From: Nitrospirota bacterium
GTDB lineage: Bacteria; Nitrospirota; Thermodesulfovibrionia; Thermodesulfovibrionales; UBA1546
Reading direction: 5' to 3'
Length of the DNA stretch: 36,146 bases
Assembly: GCA_016212165.1 (NCBI GenBank)
Contig: JACRGY010000023.1
Coordinates: 1 to 36,146 of the forward strand
The translations under genes and the position numbers were made by a program. The notes beneath the pieces are model-generated. The model ran no database searches, had not been told where the DNA came from, and was given only the letters and a program-made list of their open reading frames with translations. Of this stretch, positions 1 through 8,461 are shown in pieces. How positions within the stretch are numbered: the stretch's first letter is position 1; every line of letters begins with the position of its first letter.

Positions 1-1652
1 TCAGAAGAAGTAGAGTTTTCCTGACCGAAATAGCTCCAAATCTCAAGAGCTTGCTTTGCTAATGCTTCTGCTCTCTTCTCAATTTCAGTTCGTGTCCAAG
101 ATGAAATAGAAGAAAAATATTTATTTAGCTCCAAATGACTTTCATTATATATTTTTTTCTTCGTTATGAAATCGTCATTCGACATTTCTGTATTGTACGC
201 TGTCAAAGTCAGATTGCCGATTGTGTGTAAGAATAATTCGTGGGTTTCTTCCCATGCTTCACCGATATGATTCTGCCACCATTCTGATAAAGTTTGAGGC
301 ATTACATGCTCAATTGTTAAGTTGTCAAACGGTACAGCCTCTTTGTGGGCAAAGACTTCCTCTATAGTTTCAAGAATAAGCTTGGTTTTTATCTGCCTGT
401 CTCCAGCACCATAAAATTTAGTTTCCTTGAACCGTGTGTAAAACTCGTTGTCTTTTGGATAACCCCTGTTTTGTAATATTGCCTTAACACCTTCGGCAAG
501 GTTATCTTGATGCTTTGAGAGTAATAGCGGAAAAACCGCTGGAAAGATTTTGTTCAGTTGGTTTGTAGGTATATTGCAAACAAACCGGCGAATAAGATAA
601 TTTTCGAGTGTTTTTAGGATTGTAATAAAGTCGGCCTTGCTTATCTTGCGAGCCGTATAATTACCGTAAAAGTTCAAAAGCAACGGATAGGCTGTTGTAA
701 CCTCTATTCTGTTTAACCTGCGAAAATACTTTTGTAATTCTTCCTCTGGTTCAAGTTCCGGATAAATCAGACGCTGATAGTAAACCGAATATTTTTGTAG
801 CTCCTTCAGGTAATCAATTGCATTGGTCTGTGATACTCTTTCTTTGAGAGCATAATAAACGTCATTTTGCTTTATAATGCTTCCGTCTCTCATCAAGTAG
901 TGCCTAATATATTCAGTTAGGCTGTCATTCAATGCCGTTTGCATGGGCTGCCAATAGTTGCTGTAAACTTCGTCTTGATTGTCTATGTGAATACGCATAA
1001 AGAAATAATTGCGAATGAGGTCCGCCTGCGTTAAGGGCCGTCCTTTAGCGTTCAGGCTTTCAAAAACCAAATACGGGTTATCGTCGGTATCAAGCACAAT
1101 GCTGACAACTGAAAAATAGCTTGTAATGATTTTTTTCAGCTTTTCATGTTCTAACGGGACTTGCCTGAGTTTCTTTTCAAAAAAATTGTATGCCCTCGTC
1201 AGTTGATTTTCTACTTCATTTGATTTCCCGTTGATAAAGTTTTTATATATGTCTCTATCAACCTGTGTTGGCATTAATTTGAAAAAGTCATTGTCTTTTT
1301 TATAAGGATTGACAAGAAGGGTATTATTGATTTCCTCAGCGAAATCTTGTTTTTGTAGCTCTCTTGCCTTGTTGCGCAAGAGAGTTAGCAGAATGAAGAT
1401 TGTCGTTAAACGCTGTTGGCCATCAATCAGTAAGAATTTTGCGACGCCTTCTGGCACTGAAACCGTCGGCATATTCACGATTGAACCAATAAAATGAGTC
1501 CGTGGGTTTTCAGCTTCGCATAGTTCAATTAGGTCTTTCCATAGGATTTCCCATTCTTTAGTTGTCCAGCTATAAGTTCGCTGAAAAAGAGGAATAACGT
1601 ACTGTTTTGTCCCTTCAATTATATCTTGCAGTTTAGTTTCTTTTGCTTGCAT
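1..1652 (-). CDS. GmrSD-type DUF262/DUF1524 nuclease, 3' end cut by window edge
   Basis: About 550 residues are readable on the minus strand, starting at the ATG at 1652 with GGAG eight bases upstream; the frame is still open at base 1. The N-terminal DUF262 part begins with a QYVIPLFQRTYSW segment and carries the DGQQR signature near residue 72 (GmrS-like NTP-binding half). The C-terminal DUF1524 part has an HNH-like IEHVMPQ motif followed by a GNLTL...N segment (GmrD-like nuclease half). Family knowledge: such proteins are type IV restriction enzymes that cut modified, often phage, DNA. The length is close to that of single-chain GmrSD proteins, so only a short tail is probably missing. It lies downstream of a small gene on the same strand, possibly in one transcript. 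Confidence 0.85.
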   Translation of the reverse strand, partial: MQAKETKLQDIIEGTKQYVIPLFQRTYSWTTKEWEILWKDLIELCEAENPRTHFIGSIVNMPTVSVPEGVAKFLLIDGQQRLTTIFILLTLLRNKARELQKQDFAEEINNTLLVNPYKKDNDFFKLMPTQVDRDIYKNFINGKSNEVENQLTRAYNFFEKKLRQVPLEHEKLKKIITSYFSVVSIVLDTDDNPYLVFESLNAKGRPLTQADLIRNYFFMRIHIDNQDEVYSNYWQPMQTALNDSLTEYIRHYLMRDGSIIKQNDVYYALKERVSQTNAIDYLKELQKYSVYYQRLIYPELEPEEELQKYFRRLNRIEVTTAYPLLLNFYGNYTARKISKADFITILKTLENYLIRRFVCNIPTNQLNKIFPAVFPLLLSKHQDNLAEGVKAILQNRGYPKDNEFYTRFKETKFYGAGDRQIKTKLILETIEEVFAHKEAVPFDNLTIEHVMPQTLSEWWQNHIGEAWEETHELFLHTIGNLTLTAYNTEMSNDDFITKKKIYNESHLELNKYFSSISSWTRTEIEKRAEALAKQALEIWSYFGQENSTSS

Positions 1653-1809
1653 TCTTAATGCTCCATATATTCAATTCATCTCTTTATGCACTTTTGAAAT
1701 GAGTTTAGGGTAAGTTTTGTGAAGGAGTCAAGAAAAATCTCTGTGTGTGAAAATCTCTGCGAGCGCTTATTCGACGGTTTGAAGAATAATGGGATAACAT
1801 TTTCACTTT

Positions 1810-2025
1810 TCACAACCTAAACCTCTCCCTTTTCCCTGCCAGAAATTTAGCCTTTATGAGCTTTAACTGCTTATCAATCTCAGAGAAAACCTTATTGACC
1901 TCTTCTTCGGTGTAGTCGTAAGAACTCTTATTGGAACAGTTCCCAAGAATTCTGATTTTTTCGAGGATGTCGTTGGTTCTCTTTGCAGCTATTCTTTTAA
2001 ACCGCTCATTTCTTGTCTCGTCCAT
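1810..2025 (-). CDS. Small conserved hypothetical protein, 71 residues
   Basis: This short, charged, probably helical protein contains an RILGNCSNKSSYDYTEEEV stretch. I recall similar small proteins as conserved orphans in many bacteria, but no function is known to me. The start is supported by an AGGAGT ribosome-binding site about 12 bases upstream and by a good sigma70-type promoter at 2063-2092. It is transcribed toward the GmrSD-type nuclease gene (157-bp gap), so it may be its partner or regulator; that is only inferred from position. Confidence 0.6.
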   Translation of the reverse strand: MDETRNERFKRIAAKRTNDILEKIRILGNCSNKSSYDYTEEEVNKVFSEIDKQLKLIKAKFLAGKRERFRL

Positions 2026-2062
2026 GCCTATCTTTTACTCCTATTTTGTAAATTGTTAAAAG

Positions 2063-2092
2063 ATAATACCATGTTTTTAGAATTATTGTCAA
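2063..2092 (-). promoter_or_regulatory. Sigma70-like promoter of the 71-residue gene
   Basis: On the minus strand TTGACA (2087-2092) is followed after 18 bases by TATTAT (2063-2068). It lies 38 bases upstream of the start at 2025, in an AT-rich gap. Confidence 0.65.
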
Positions 2093-2241
2093 TAAAAAAA
2101 TCTATTATTTCTACAAATAAGCGCACTATTTACACCTAACCGCTAAATAACCCTTTATTTACAATGAGTTTAATCTCAAACTGAATATCTAAATAAAAAG
2201 AGCAAAGCATCAAACTCATCAACGTGCTACACTAAAATCAA

Positions 2242-2664
2242 ATGAAAAAGGTCTATACCCTCGGAACAAGCAGGCGGAGCGAGGAGGATTTTATTGAGAT
2301 CCTTCTTAATTATGATATCAGAACCCTGATTGACGTCAGAAGTTATCCAAAAAGCAAAATTCAGATATTCACGCGGGAGAATCTTGAGAATCTCTTAAAG
2401 AAAGAAAATATCGCCTATGTCTTTCTCGGGAAAGAACTCGGCGGTTTCAGAAAAGGCGGCTACGAGGCATACACATCCACTGGGGATTTCAAAAACGGGA
2501 TTGATAAACTGGAAGATATTGCATTAGAAAATAACAGTGTAATCATCTGCGCTGAGAAATTCCCGTGGAAATGTCATCGGAGGTGGATTGCAAGAGAACT
2601 TCACAAACGCGGGTGGCTGGTTGAGCATATAATTGATAAAGGAAAAGTCTGGATACCGAAGTGA
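2242..2664 (+). CDS. DUF488 family protein
   Basis: The 140-residue protein has the typical DUF488 layout: an N-terminal YTLGTSRRSEEDF segment, the IDVRSYPKSK motif around residues 31-40, and the Cys-containing IICAEKFPWKCHR motif near residues 101-113. The biochemical function of the family is not settled. No Shine-Dalgarno is visible; a TACACT hexamer ends eight bases before the ATG, so the mRNA may be leaderless. It converges with the PIN-domain gene, with only four bases between the two stops. Its position between a type IV restriction gene and a toxin-antitoxin pair suggests an accessory role. Confidence 0.8.
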   Translation: MKKVYTLGTSRRSEEDFIEILLNYDIRTLIDVRSYPKSKIQIFTRENLENLLKKENIAYVFLGKELGGFRKGGYEAYTSTGDFKNGIDKLEDIALENNSVIICAEKFPWKCHRRWIARELHKRGWLVEHIIDKGKVWIPK

Positions 2665-2668
2665 AAAA

Positions 2669-3055
2669 TCAACGACGGATTTGTGAGCCAAATAAAACTA
2701 ACCCTTTAATTTTTCTGTAATGCTTCCAGTTCCTTGTAATCAAAGGTAATTTTCTATCAAGAGCTGTTGCTGCTATTAAAGCGTCTTCCTTTGACATTTC
2801 CGGGTATTCATAAAGCACAGCCGAAAATCTTTCGGCTATGTTTTGCGTGATAGGGATTATTCTGTATTTCTTCAGTACATAAAGGATTGCCTGTTTTTCC
2901 GAATCTTTCAGCCCCTGCTTTGCAAGCAGTTCTTTCTTAGTCACTGCAGAATAATATATATCAAAATCTTTGCCTTCAAGAATAGCTTCAAAATAGCCGC
3001 TATTAAAAAAATCTATGAATATGTCGGTATCTACTAAGAGCCTGATTTTTGCCAT
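2669..3055 (-). CDS. PIN-domain toxin, VapC-like ribonuclease
   Basis: The 128-residue PIN domain starts MAKIRLLVDTDIF, with acidic D9 and D11. It continues with E42 in the VTKKELL segment, D91 in KEDALIAATALD and the LITRNWKHY end with N109, which together form the usual metal-binding set. Family knowledge: VapC toxins are Mg-dependent endoribonucleases, often cutting tRNA, held in check by a DNA-binding VapB partner. The gene overlaps the 3' end of the upstream antitoxin gene by 22 bases, implying translational coupling. The target RNA cannot be told from sequence. Confidence 0.85.
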   Translation of the reverse strand: MAKIRLLVDTDIFIDFFNSGYFEAILEGKDFDIYYSAVTKKELLAKQGLKDSEKQAILYVLKKYRIIPITQNIAERFSAVLYEYPEMSKEDALIAATALDRKLPLITRNWKHYRKIKGLVLFGSQIRR

Positions 3056-3300
3056 TTCTTAATCTCATCGAGAAATGTCTTTACAGAGACCTCTTTTGAT
3101 TTTTTCCTTATTGCTCTGACATGAGCCACACTGTCTTTTACATCGGTGTAGCCGTAGGGATTCAGCTTCTCCCTGACCATTTCTTCGAGGAAATTGACAG
3201 GATAAACACCTTTTTTGCCTGCTTCATTAATAACAGCTCTTTTTAATGAAGAATCAAAAGAAAGCGTCCATTTTTCTTTTTTGAGCGCCGCCTTTGCCAT
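3034..3300 (-). CDS. Antitoxin of the PIN toxin, ribbon-helix-helix-like
   Basis: The protein is about 88 residues. Its N-terminal half reads as a strand followed by two helices (WTLSFDSSLKRAVINEAG then VNFLEEMVREKL), the pattern of a CopG/Arc-type ribbon-helix-helix DNA-binding domain; the basic C-terminal tail would wrap the toxin. The chosen ATG at 3300 follows GGAGGT with good spacing; a GTG directly before it could also serve. It is first in the pair and sits behind a promoter that overlaps a palindrome, as expected for autoregulation. The RHH assignment rests on pattern only. Confidence 0.72.
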   Translation of the reverse strand: MAKAALKKEKWTLSFDSSLKRAVINEAGKKGVYPVNFLEEMVREKLNPYGYTDVKDSVAHVRAIRKKSKEVSVKTFLDEIKKWQKSGS

Positions 3301-3311
3301 CACTCACCTCC

Positions 3312-3330
3312 ATACGTGTATTATACGTAT
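3312..3330. promoter_or_regulatory. Palindromic operator of the toxin-antitoxin pair
   Basis: ATACGTGTA-T-TATACGTAT is a 9+1+9 inverted repeat with one mismatched pair. It covers the -10 box and lies 12 bases before the antitoxin start. A bound ribbon-helix-helix antitoxin would block RNA polymerase here. Confidence 0.7.
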
Positions 3331-3348
3331 AACTTATGGGCGATGCAA
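3320..3348 (-). promoter_or_regulatory. Promoter of the toxin-antitoxin pair
   Basis: On the minus strand TTGCAT (3343-3348), a 17-base spacer and a perfect TATAAT (3320-3325) lie just after the DHH gene stop. The -10 is inside the palindrome at 3312-3330. Confidence 0.65.
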
Positions 3349-3374
3349 TAAGGATATGGATAGCGAAAGATATT

Positions 3375-4265
3375 TCAGCCTTCTTTTTTCAATCTCTCGA
3401 TTATCTCTGCAATCTGCTGTTTTGCTTTTTCAGGCTTCAGGGGGCAGGCGCCGGCTCCCATGTGTCCGCCGCCGCCAAAATCACTGCATATCCGGCCGCA
3501 GTCGGAGCGGCTTGTCCTGTTAAAGATATTGTGTCCCAATGTTACGGCAACAAATTTCATATCAGGCCCCCACTGAAGGCGCATAGAAACATTAGCCTTA
3601 GGGAAAAGAGTATATATCAGGAACCTGTTTCCTGCCGGCACCTTTTTTATTTGGCGGAGGTCTGTTATCACAACATTGCCTTCCTGCCTTGAGGCCTTTT
3701 TCAGTATATCGAGAAAGGCTTTATTATTCTCCCTGAGAACCTTTACCCTTTCCAGCACTTCAGGCCGGCAAAGTACTTTTTCTACCGGCATTGTTTTCAG
3801 CCATGCAACCAGGTCTACAAAATACTTATTAAACCTTCCAATACCTGAGCGGGAATCTATGGTGAACCCGAGGAGGATTATCCCGCTTGGGTTAATAACT
3901 TCCTCTATATTAATCTGTGCGGAGTCAAGACGGTCTGTTTCGGCAACAAGGTATTCATATTGAGAAAGTTTGTCCGAAGAATAATAATCGTAGATTACCC
4001 GTGAAACGCTTGGCGCTATGGTATGCCTCCCTTTAAAACTTTCAGGAGGTTTTTCATTGCTTTCAGTGAGTTCATGGTGGTCAAACCACATTGCACACCC
4101 GGGATGGTATGGCAGGTTTGCCATAATATCATTTTCCGTGATTTCAAATTTTTTATCAGTGATGTCCTGAGGATGGACAAGCTCAATGGAATAAATCTTC
4201 TCCATTGTCGTAAGAAGCACTGCTGATGTTACACCGTCAAGGTCTCCCCGGGTTACAAGCCTCAT
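3375..4265 (-). CDS. DHH-family phosphoesterase
   Basis: The 296-residue protein starts [18 protein letters not shown] (DHH motif I, with the catalytic Asp pair), followed by WFDHHE (the DHH motif) near residue 60, and ends with the DHHA1-type [11 protein letters not shown] segment. Family knowledge: DHH/DHHA1 enzymes are Mn-dependent phosphoesterases acting on polyphosphate, nanoRNA or cyclic dinucleotides; which one applies here is not evident. The frame extends upstream to 4322, but the start at 4265 is preferred because it sits in an ATGA overlap with hisI and follows AGGAAG. It forms a two-gene operon with hisI. Confidence 0.85.
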   Translation of the reverse strand: MRLVTRGDLDGVTSAVLLTTMEKIYSIELVHPQDITDKKFEITENDIMANLPYHPGCAMWFDHHELTESNEKPPESFKGRHTIAPSVSRVIYDYYSSDKLSQYEYLVAETDRLDSAQINIEEVINPSGIILLGFTIDSRSGIGRFNKYFVDLVAWLKTMPVEKVLCRPEVLERVKVLRENNKAFLDILKKASRQEGNVVITDLRQIKKVPAGNRFLIYTLFPKANVSMRLQWGPDMKFVAVTLGHNIFNRTSRSDCGRICSDFGGGGHMGAGACPLKPEKAKQQIAEIIERLKKEG

Positions 4266-4615
4266 TTTTTCTTCCTGGTATCCTTTGTATCTTTCATTGC
4301 CGTGATGCTCCTGAAGAAACATGTCCTGTTTCCTGTGTGACAGGCTCCTGAACCATGCTGCTTTACTTTTACAAGCAGGGTATCTTCGTCACAGTCATAA
4401 AGGATTTCCATGACCTCCTGAACATGGCCTGATGTCTCTCCCTTCATCCAGTATTTCTCACGTGAGCGTGACCAGAAGTGCGTAAGCCCTGTTGCAATGG
4501 TCTTTTCAAGGGCAACCTTATCCATCCACGCCATCATCAGGACTTCATTGCTTTCTGCATCCTGTACAATTGCAGGGATTAAGCCTTTATCGGTGAATTT
4601 CAATTTCGGTACCAT
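4262..4615 (-). CDS. hisI: Phosphoribosyl-AMP cyclohydrolase
   Basis: At 117 residues this has the usual stand-alone HisI length. It catalyses the third step of histidine biosynthesis, opening the adenine ring of PR-AMP. Visible signatures are EVLMMAWMD near the N-terminus, [18 protein letters not shown] in the middle, the YDCDEDT acidic metal-binding segment and the C-terminal [15 protein letters not shown] with metal-binding Cys. A GGAGGAG site precedes the ATG. There is no HisE fusion. It overlaps the DHH gene by four bases, an uncommon pairing that does not by itself explain the DHH enzyme. Confidence 0.95.
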   Translation of the reverse strand: MVPKLKFTDKGLIPAIVQDAESNEVLMMAWMDKVALEKTIATGLTHFWSRSREKYWMKGETSGHVQEVMEILYDCDEDTLLVKVKQHGSGACHTGNRTCFFRSITAMKDTKDTRKKK

Positions 4616-4715
4616 GTCTCCTCCATAAAGTAATTCTTAGCGGACTCCAGATTTTAGCATAAAACATAAAAGCAGGGAACATTTAAGAAGATATGGGATA
4701 GTATTTTTGCTCGTA

Positions 4716-4744
4716 TTGCTATTTTGTGCAACTTTTCAGATAAT
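4716..4744 (+). promoter_or_regulatory. Candidate promoter of the acyl-activating fusion gene
   Basis: TTGCTA (4716-4721), a 17-base spacer and GATAAT (4739-4744) end only eight bases before the ATG at 4753. No Shine-Dalgarno is visible, which suggests a leaderless mRNA. Confidence 0.5.
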
Positions 4745-4752
4745 GAATAAAA

Positions 4753-7434
4753 ATGGACAATGATACTATTCAGAACGTATTTCTAAAAACCGCTGAGAAA
4801 TGCAGGGATAAAGTCGCGTTCAATTATTTTGATGGGGCATGGAAAGCGGTAACTTACGGCAAGTTCAGCGCAGATTCCAAAGCAATAGCATCTTACCTGA
4901 TAAAAACCGGCATAAATAAAGGAGACCGCATTGCGATAGTTTCGGAGAACAGGCCGGAATGGTGCATCGCATATATGGGCATTATGCTTGCAGGCGCAAT
5001 TGCAGTTCCGATTGACGCACAGCTTAACCCTGAAGCTGTAAGGAATTTTTTGACTGACTCGGAAACAAAGCTTGTTTTTTGCAGCTCAAAAACAACGCTG
5101 ACTATAAACGAGGCAACAGAAGGTCTTGAAATAAAAAAAACAGACTTTGACTCGCCTGTCTTTAAAGAAACCCTCAACTTCAAAGAGACAGAAAAATTTC
5201 CTGATACTGACGCGGAAGACATCGCTTCTATTATTTATACCTCAGGCACAACAGGCATTCCAAAAGGCGTAATGCTCACACACAAAAATTTTCTTTCTGA
5301 TGCAAAGGCTGCAATAGAGGCGGATGTTATCTCACAAACAGACACTGTACTTTCAATTCTTCCGCTGCATCACACATACCCTTTCATGTGCACATTCCTC
5401 ATACCAATAATCCTGGGAGCATCAGTAACATATTCCCCGAGCCTCAAGGGCACTGACATCATTTCTGCAATAAAAGACAAAGGCGTTACAATTCTTATAG
5501 GCGTGCCTCAATTGCTTGAGCTTATCAGAAACGGAATCATAAACAAGATAAAACAGCTTCCTTTCCCCTTATCGTGGATAATGAAAAACATCCTGGCCAT
5601 CTGCAGCAGCGTAAGAAGACGCACGGATATAAATACCGGGAAGGTTATATTTAATTCTGCACACAAGGCGCTCGGCAAGCAGTTCAGATTTTTTGCAAGC
5701 GGAGGCGCAAGGCTCGACCCTGAGGTAATGAATGGACTTGAGGCAATAGGTTTTACTGTGCTCGAAGGATACGGGCTCACCGAGACATCGCCTGTTGTCG
5801 CATTCAACCCCATGAAAAGGCGCAAGGCAGGTTCTGTTGGTATATTGTTTTCATCAGCGAAAATAAAAATAATAAACCACGGAGATGGCAGGGAGGCGGG
5901 TATAGGAGAAGAAGGCGAGATTACAATCAAAGGGCCTATGGTAATGAAGGGATATTATAAAAATTCTGAGGCAACGGCACAGGTTATAAAGGACGACTGG
6001 TTTTTTAGCGGCGACCTTGGATACATTGATAAAGACGGATATGTTTTCATAACAGGCAGGATAAAGGAAGTCATAGTCCTGAGTTCAGGCAAAAACATCT
6101 ATCCGGAAGAGATAGAAAAAGAATATCTGAAGATTCCCTTGGTTAAAGAGATATGTGTCTTTGGCCTGGAAGAAAAAGGAAAGACCGAATCACTGCATGC
6201 AGTTATCTTCCCTGACCTTGAAAATGCAAAAAAACTTAAAATCAGCAATATTCACGAGACATTAAAATGGGATATAAGCAGTATTTCAAGCAAGCTTCCT
6301 CTATATATGAGGATTAAAGGATTTGACCTTTATCCTGAGCCATTGCCCCGAACACCTCTGGGAAAATTAAGAAGGTTCATGGTCAAAGACCTGACGAGCG
6401 TTCAGCGTTCAGCGAGAAGCGTTCAGCGAGAAGAAGACAAAATATTAATCAGTGATGAGACAGGAAGAAAAGTTATTGAGTGCATAAAACCGCTGCTAAA
6501 AGAAGATATTCAAATACAGTCAACGGACAATCTTGAACTGGATCTTGGCCTTGATTCATTGAACCGAATAGAGCTTGTCGTCAGCATCGAGAAGGAATTT
6601 TCCATAACGCTCCCTGAAACATTTGCATCAGATATCCAGACAGTGGGAGATTTGGTCGAAAGGATAAAGGAGTTGCCGCAGGGAGCAAAGGGCAGAGGGC
6701 AGAGGGCAGAGACTACAGCAAAAGGATTTTCGGCAATCCTCTCACAGGAGCCGTCTGAAAACGAAAAGAGAGCTATTGGTATTAAGCAGCAAGCAGTTGA
6801 ATGGCTCATCGTCTCTGCATTGATGGGAACCATTAAACTATTTTTCAAAATATTCTTCAGGCTTGAAATTAAAGGAAAGGAAAATCTTCCCGACAGCCCG
6901 TTTATAATCACTCCAAATCACTGCAGTTATCTGGATGTGTTTGTCATTGCCTCAGTCCTGCCGACGAAAATGCTCAGAAATTTCTATTTCCACGGGTTTC
7001 AGACATATTTCGCAAGCAGGCCAACTGCGTTTATTGCAAGGCTTGCACATGTGATACCTATTGACCCTGATGCATTTCTGGAAAAGGCGCTTCAACTTTC
7101 AGGATATGTATTAAGGAATAATAAAAACCTCTGCATTTTCCCTGAGGGCGGGAGGTCTTATGACGGGAACCTGATGGAATTTAAAAAAGGCATAGGCATT
7201 CTTGCACTGGAGATGGATGTGCCTGTTGTGCCTGCCTTGATAAAGGGCAGTTTCGAGGCATTGCCTAAAGGCTCATATAAACTCAGGTTTAAAAAAATCA
7301 CTGTGATATTCGGGAAGCCCTTTTATCCATCAGACCTGGATAAACTTAAAAAACCTGAGAAAAAAGAAGCGTATCAGTTTTTTGCTGATGAACTAAGGGA
7401 AAGGGTGAAAGGGCTATCTATCCAAACAGTTTGA
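4753..7434 (+). CDS. Acyl-CoA/ACP synthetase - ACP - PlsC acyltransferase fusion
   Basis: This 893-residue protein has three domains. Residues 1-545 are an AMP-forming acyl ligase with the YTSGTTGIPKG P-loop (from about 162), YGLTETSP and the FFSGDLGYIDKDG/FITGRIKE hinge. Residues 570-640 are an acyl carrier domain with DLGLDSLNRIEL, whose S602 should carry phosphopantetheine. Residues 690-890 are a PlsC-type 1-acylglycerol-phosphate acyltransferase with NHCSYLD (H723, D728) and FPEGGRS (797-802). The set resembles Aas, which reacylates lysophospholipids, with an added carrier domain. Inference: fatty acids are activated, loaded on the internal ACP and transferred to a lysolipid. Short heptamer arrays fill both linkers around the ACP. 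Confidence 0.88.
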   Translation: MDNDTIQNVFLKTAEKCRDKVAFNYFDGAWKAVTYGKFSADSKAIASYLIKTGINKGDRIAIVSENRPEWCIAYMGIMLAGAIAVPIDAQLNPEAVRNFLTDSETKLVFCSSKTTLTINEATEGLEIKKTDFDSPVFKETLNFKETEKFPDTDAEDIASIIYTSGTTGIPKGVMLTHKNFLSDAKAAIEADVISQTDTVLSILPLHHTYPFMCTFLIPIILGASVTYSPSLKGTDIISAIKDKGVTILIGVPQLLELIRNGIINKIKQLPFPLSWIMKNILAICSSVRRRTDINTGKVIFNSAHKALGKQFRFFASGGARLDPEVMNGLEAIGFTVLEGYGLTETSPVVAFNPMKRRKAGSVGILFSSAKIKIINHGDGREAGIGEEGEITIKGPMVMKGYYKNSEATAQVIKDDWFFSGDLGYIDKDGYVFITGRIKEVIVLSSGKNIYPEEIEKEYLKIPLVKEICVFGLEEKGKTESLHAVIFPDLENAKKLKISNIHETLKWDISSISSKLPLYMRIKGFDLYPEPLPRTPLGKLRRFMVKDLTSVQRSARSVQREEDKILISDETGRKVIECIKPLLKEDIQIQSTDNLELDLGLDSLNRIELVVSIEKEFSITLPETFASDIQTVGDLVERIKELPQGAKGRGQRAETTAKGFSAILSQEPSENEKRAIGIKQQAVEWLIVSALMGTIKLFFKIFFRLEIKGKENLPDSPFIITPNHCSYLDVFVIASVLPTKMLRNFYFHGFQTYFASRPTAFIARLAHVIPIDPDAFLEKALQLSGYVLRNNKNLCIFPEGGRSYDGNLMEFKKGIGILALEMDVPVVPALIKGSFEALPKGSYKLRFKKITVIFGKPFYPSDLDKLKKPEKKEAYQFFADELRERVKGLSIQTV
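6398..6432 (+). repeat. In-frame heptamer array between ligase and ACP domains
   Basis: Five 7-base units read gcgttca, gcgttca, gcgagaa, gcgttca and gcgagaa. They encode the low-complexity SVQRSARSVQRE linker near residues 549-560. The same unit occurs at 12814 and, inverted, at 30801. Confidence 0.85.
6690..6710 (+). repeat. In-frame heptamer array between ACP and acyltransferase domains
   Basis: Three exact copies of gggcaga (21 bases, so exactly seven codons) encode a GRGQRAE-type linker near residues 646-653. Confidence 0.85.
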
Positions 7435-7470
7435 ACAGCTTGAACAGTTCAAGCCGTTTGAACTGTTTGA
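7422..7470. terminator. Palindrome covering two convergent gene ends, likely bidirectional terminator
   Basis: A 49-base near-perfect palindrome centred on 7446 has the core CTTGAACAGTTCAAG and outer arms AAACAGTT/AACTGTTT, with a T-rich stretch to its right. It contains the stop codons of both convergent genes (7432-7434 on +, 7449-7451 on -) and encodes similar C-terminal tails (QTV and QTVQTA). Confidence 0.65.
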
Positions 7471-8381
7471 TTTTTATATTTTTTCCCCTGAAACGTGTCC
7501 CGCTGAACAAATCTCTTTTCTATATCTCTTGTAACCTCGTAACGGCTCTTATCCCACCTCGGAGCAATGAGTATGTCATCAGGCGCTGTTGCAAAGAGCC
7601 TCTGAAGGACAATCTCAGGAGAAAGCCTTTCTATAAAGTCCACAACAAAATCCAGATATTCTTCGTATTCAAATGTATGAAAGGGGTTTTCTTTATACAT
7701 TTCCGCCAGAGGCGTGTCTTTGATGACCTGAAGCTGGTGTATCTTTAAAAAATCTGGTTTTATCCCTGAAATCTCATCTGCCATGGCAAATATTTCATCT
7801 TTTGTTTCTGTTGGAAATCCGACAATCAGATGTACACCGGTAAAAATACCCCTGTTGCGTGTTAATGAAAGCGCATCCAGAAAAGTCTTATAGTCATGCC
7901 CCCTGTGTATAAATTCAAGGGTCTTATCATAAATAGACTGAAGGCCATATTCTACAAGGACAAAATGGCTCGCTGCCAGAGATTCAAGAAGTTCGAGTTT
8001 TTCTCTGTCTATGCAATCAGGCCTTGTGCCTATGGCAATGCCGACGACTGACGGCACACTTAATGCCTCTTTATAAAGTTTTTCAAGCTCCTGAACAGGT
8101 GCATATGTATTTGAATACGGCTGAAAATATGCGAGGAATTTCCCGGCCTTGTACCGATGGCTGAGATAAGCAATCCCATTATTTATCTGCTCACTCACAG
8201 AAAGAGCAGGCTTGCAGGAGCTTGGCCTGAAACTGTCATTATTGCAGTAGATACATCCTGTCACACCCAATGTCCCGTCTCTGTTCGGACACGTAAAACC
8301 GGCATCAATATTAACCTTATAAACACTTGTTCCAAACTGTTTTTTCATAAACGGGCCGAATGAGTTGTATCTCCGTGTCAT
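7449..8381 (-). CDS. Radical SAM protein of the YhcC/YtqA type (TIGR01212-like)
   Basis: The 310-residue protein starts MTRRYNSFGPFMKKQFG and carries CPNRDGTLGVTGCIYCNN, the unusual widely spaced CX(n)CXXC cluster motif of the YhcC group, near residues 31-48. It continues with SAM-binding stretches such as YGLQSIYDKTLEFIHRGH and HLIVGFPTET. Close relatives of this group have been linked to tRNA modification, but I do not assign a reaction. The last seven residues are encoded by the palindrome at the convergent gene end. The gene has a strong promoter whose -10 ends five bases before the ATG and no visible Shine-Dalgarno. Confidence 0.85.
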   Translation of the reverse strand: MTRRYNSFGPFMKKQFGTSVYKVNIDAGFTCPNRDGTLGVTGCIYCNNDSFRPSSCKPALSVSEQINNGIAYLSHRYKAGKFLAYFQPYSNTYAPVQELEKLYKEALSVPSVVGIAIGTRPDCIDREKLELLESLAASHFVLVEYGLQSIYDKTLEFIHRGHDYKTFLDALSLTRNRGIFTGVHLIVGFPTETKDEIFAMADEISGIKPDFLKIHQLQVIKDTPLAEMYKENPFHTFEYEEYLDFVVDFIERLSPEIVLQRLFATAPDDILIAPRWDKSRYEVTRDIEKRFVQRDTFQGKKYKNQTVQTA

Positions 8382-8386
8382 TCTTA

Positions 8387-8416
8387 ATTATTGACCTTTC
8401 TAAAGAGTTCTGTCAA
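8387..8416 (-). promoter_or_regulatory. Promoter of the YhcC-like gene, apparently leaderless
   Basis: On the minus strand TTGACA (8411-8416), an 18-base spacer and AATAAT (8387-8392) lie immediately before the ATG at 8381, with five bases between. Transcription would start at or next to the start codon. Confidence 0.6.
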
Positions 8417-8461
8417 TTCAACGGGGCAACCTGTCCTCAGTGATGTTATACTATTTGCACT

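Noticed and set aside
6398-6432. CRISPR-like array
   Set aside because: Units are only seven bases with no spacers, and they are translated in frame.
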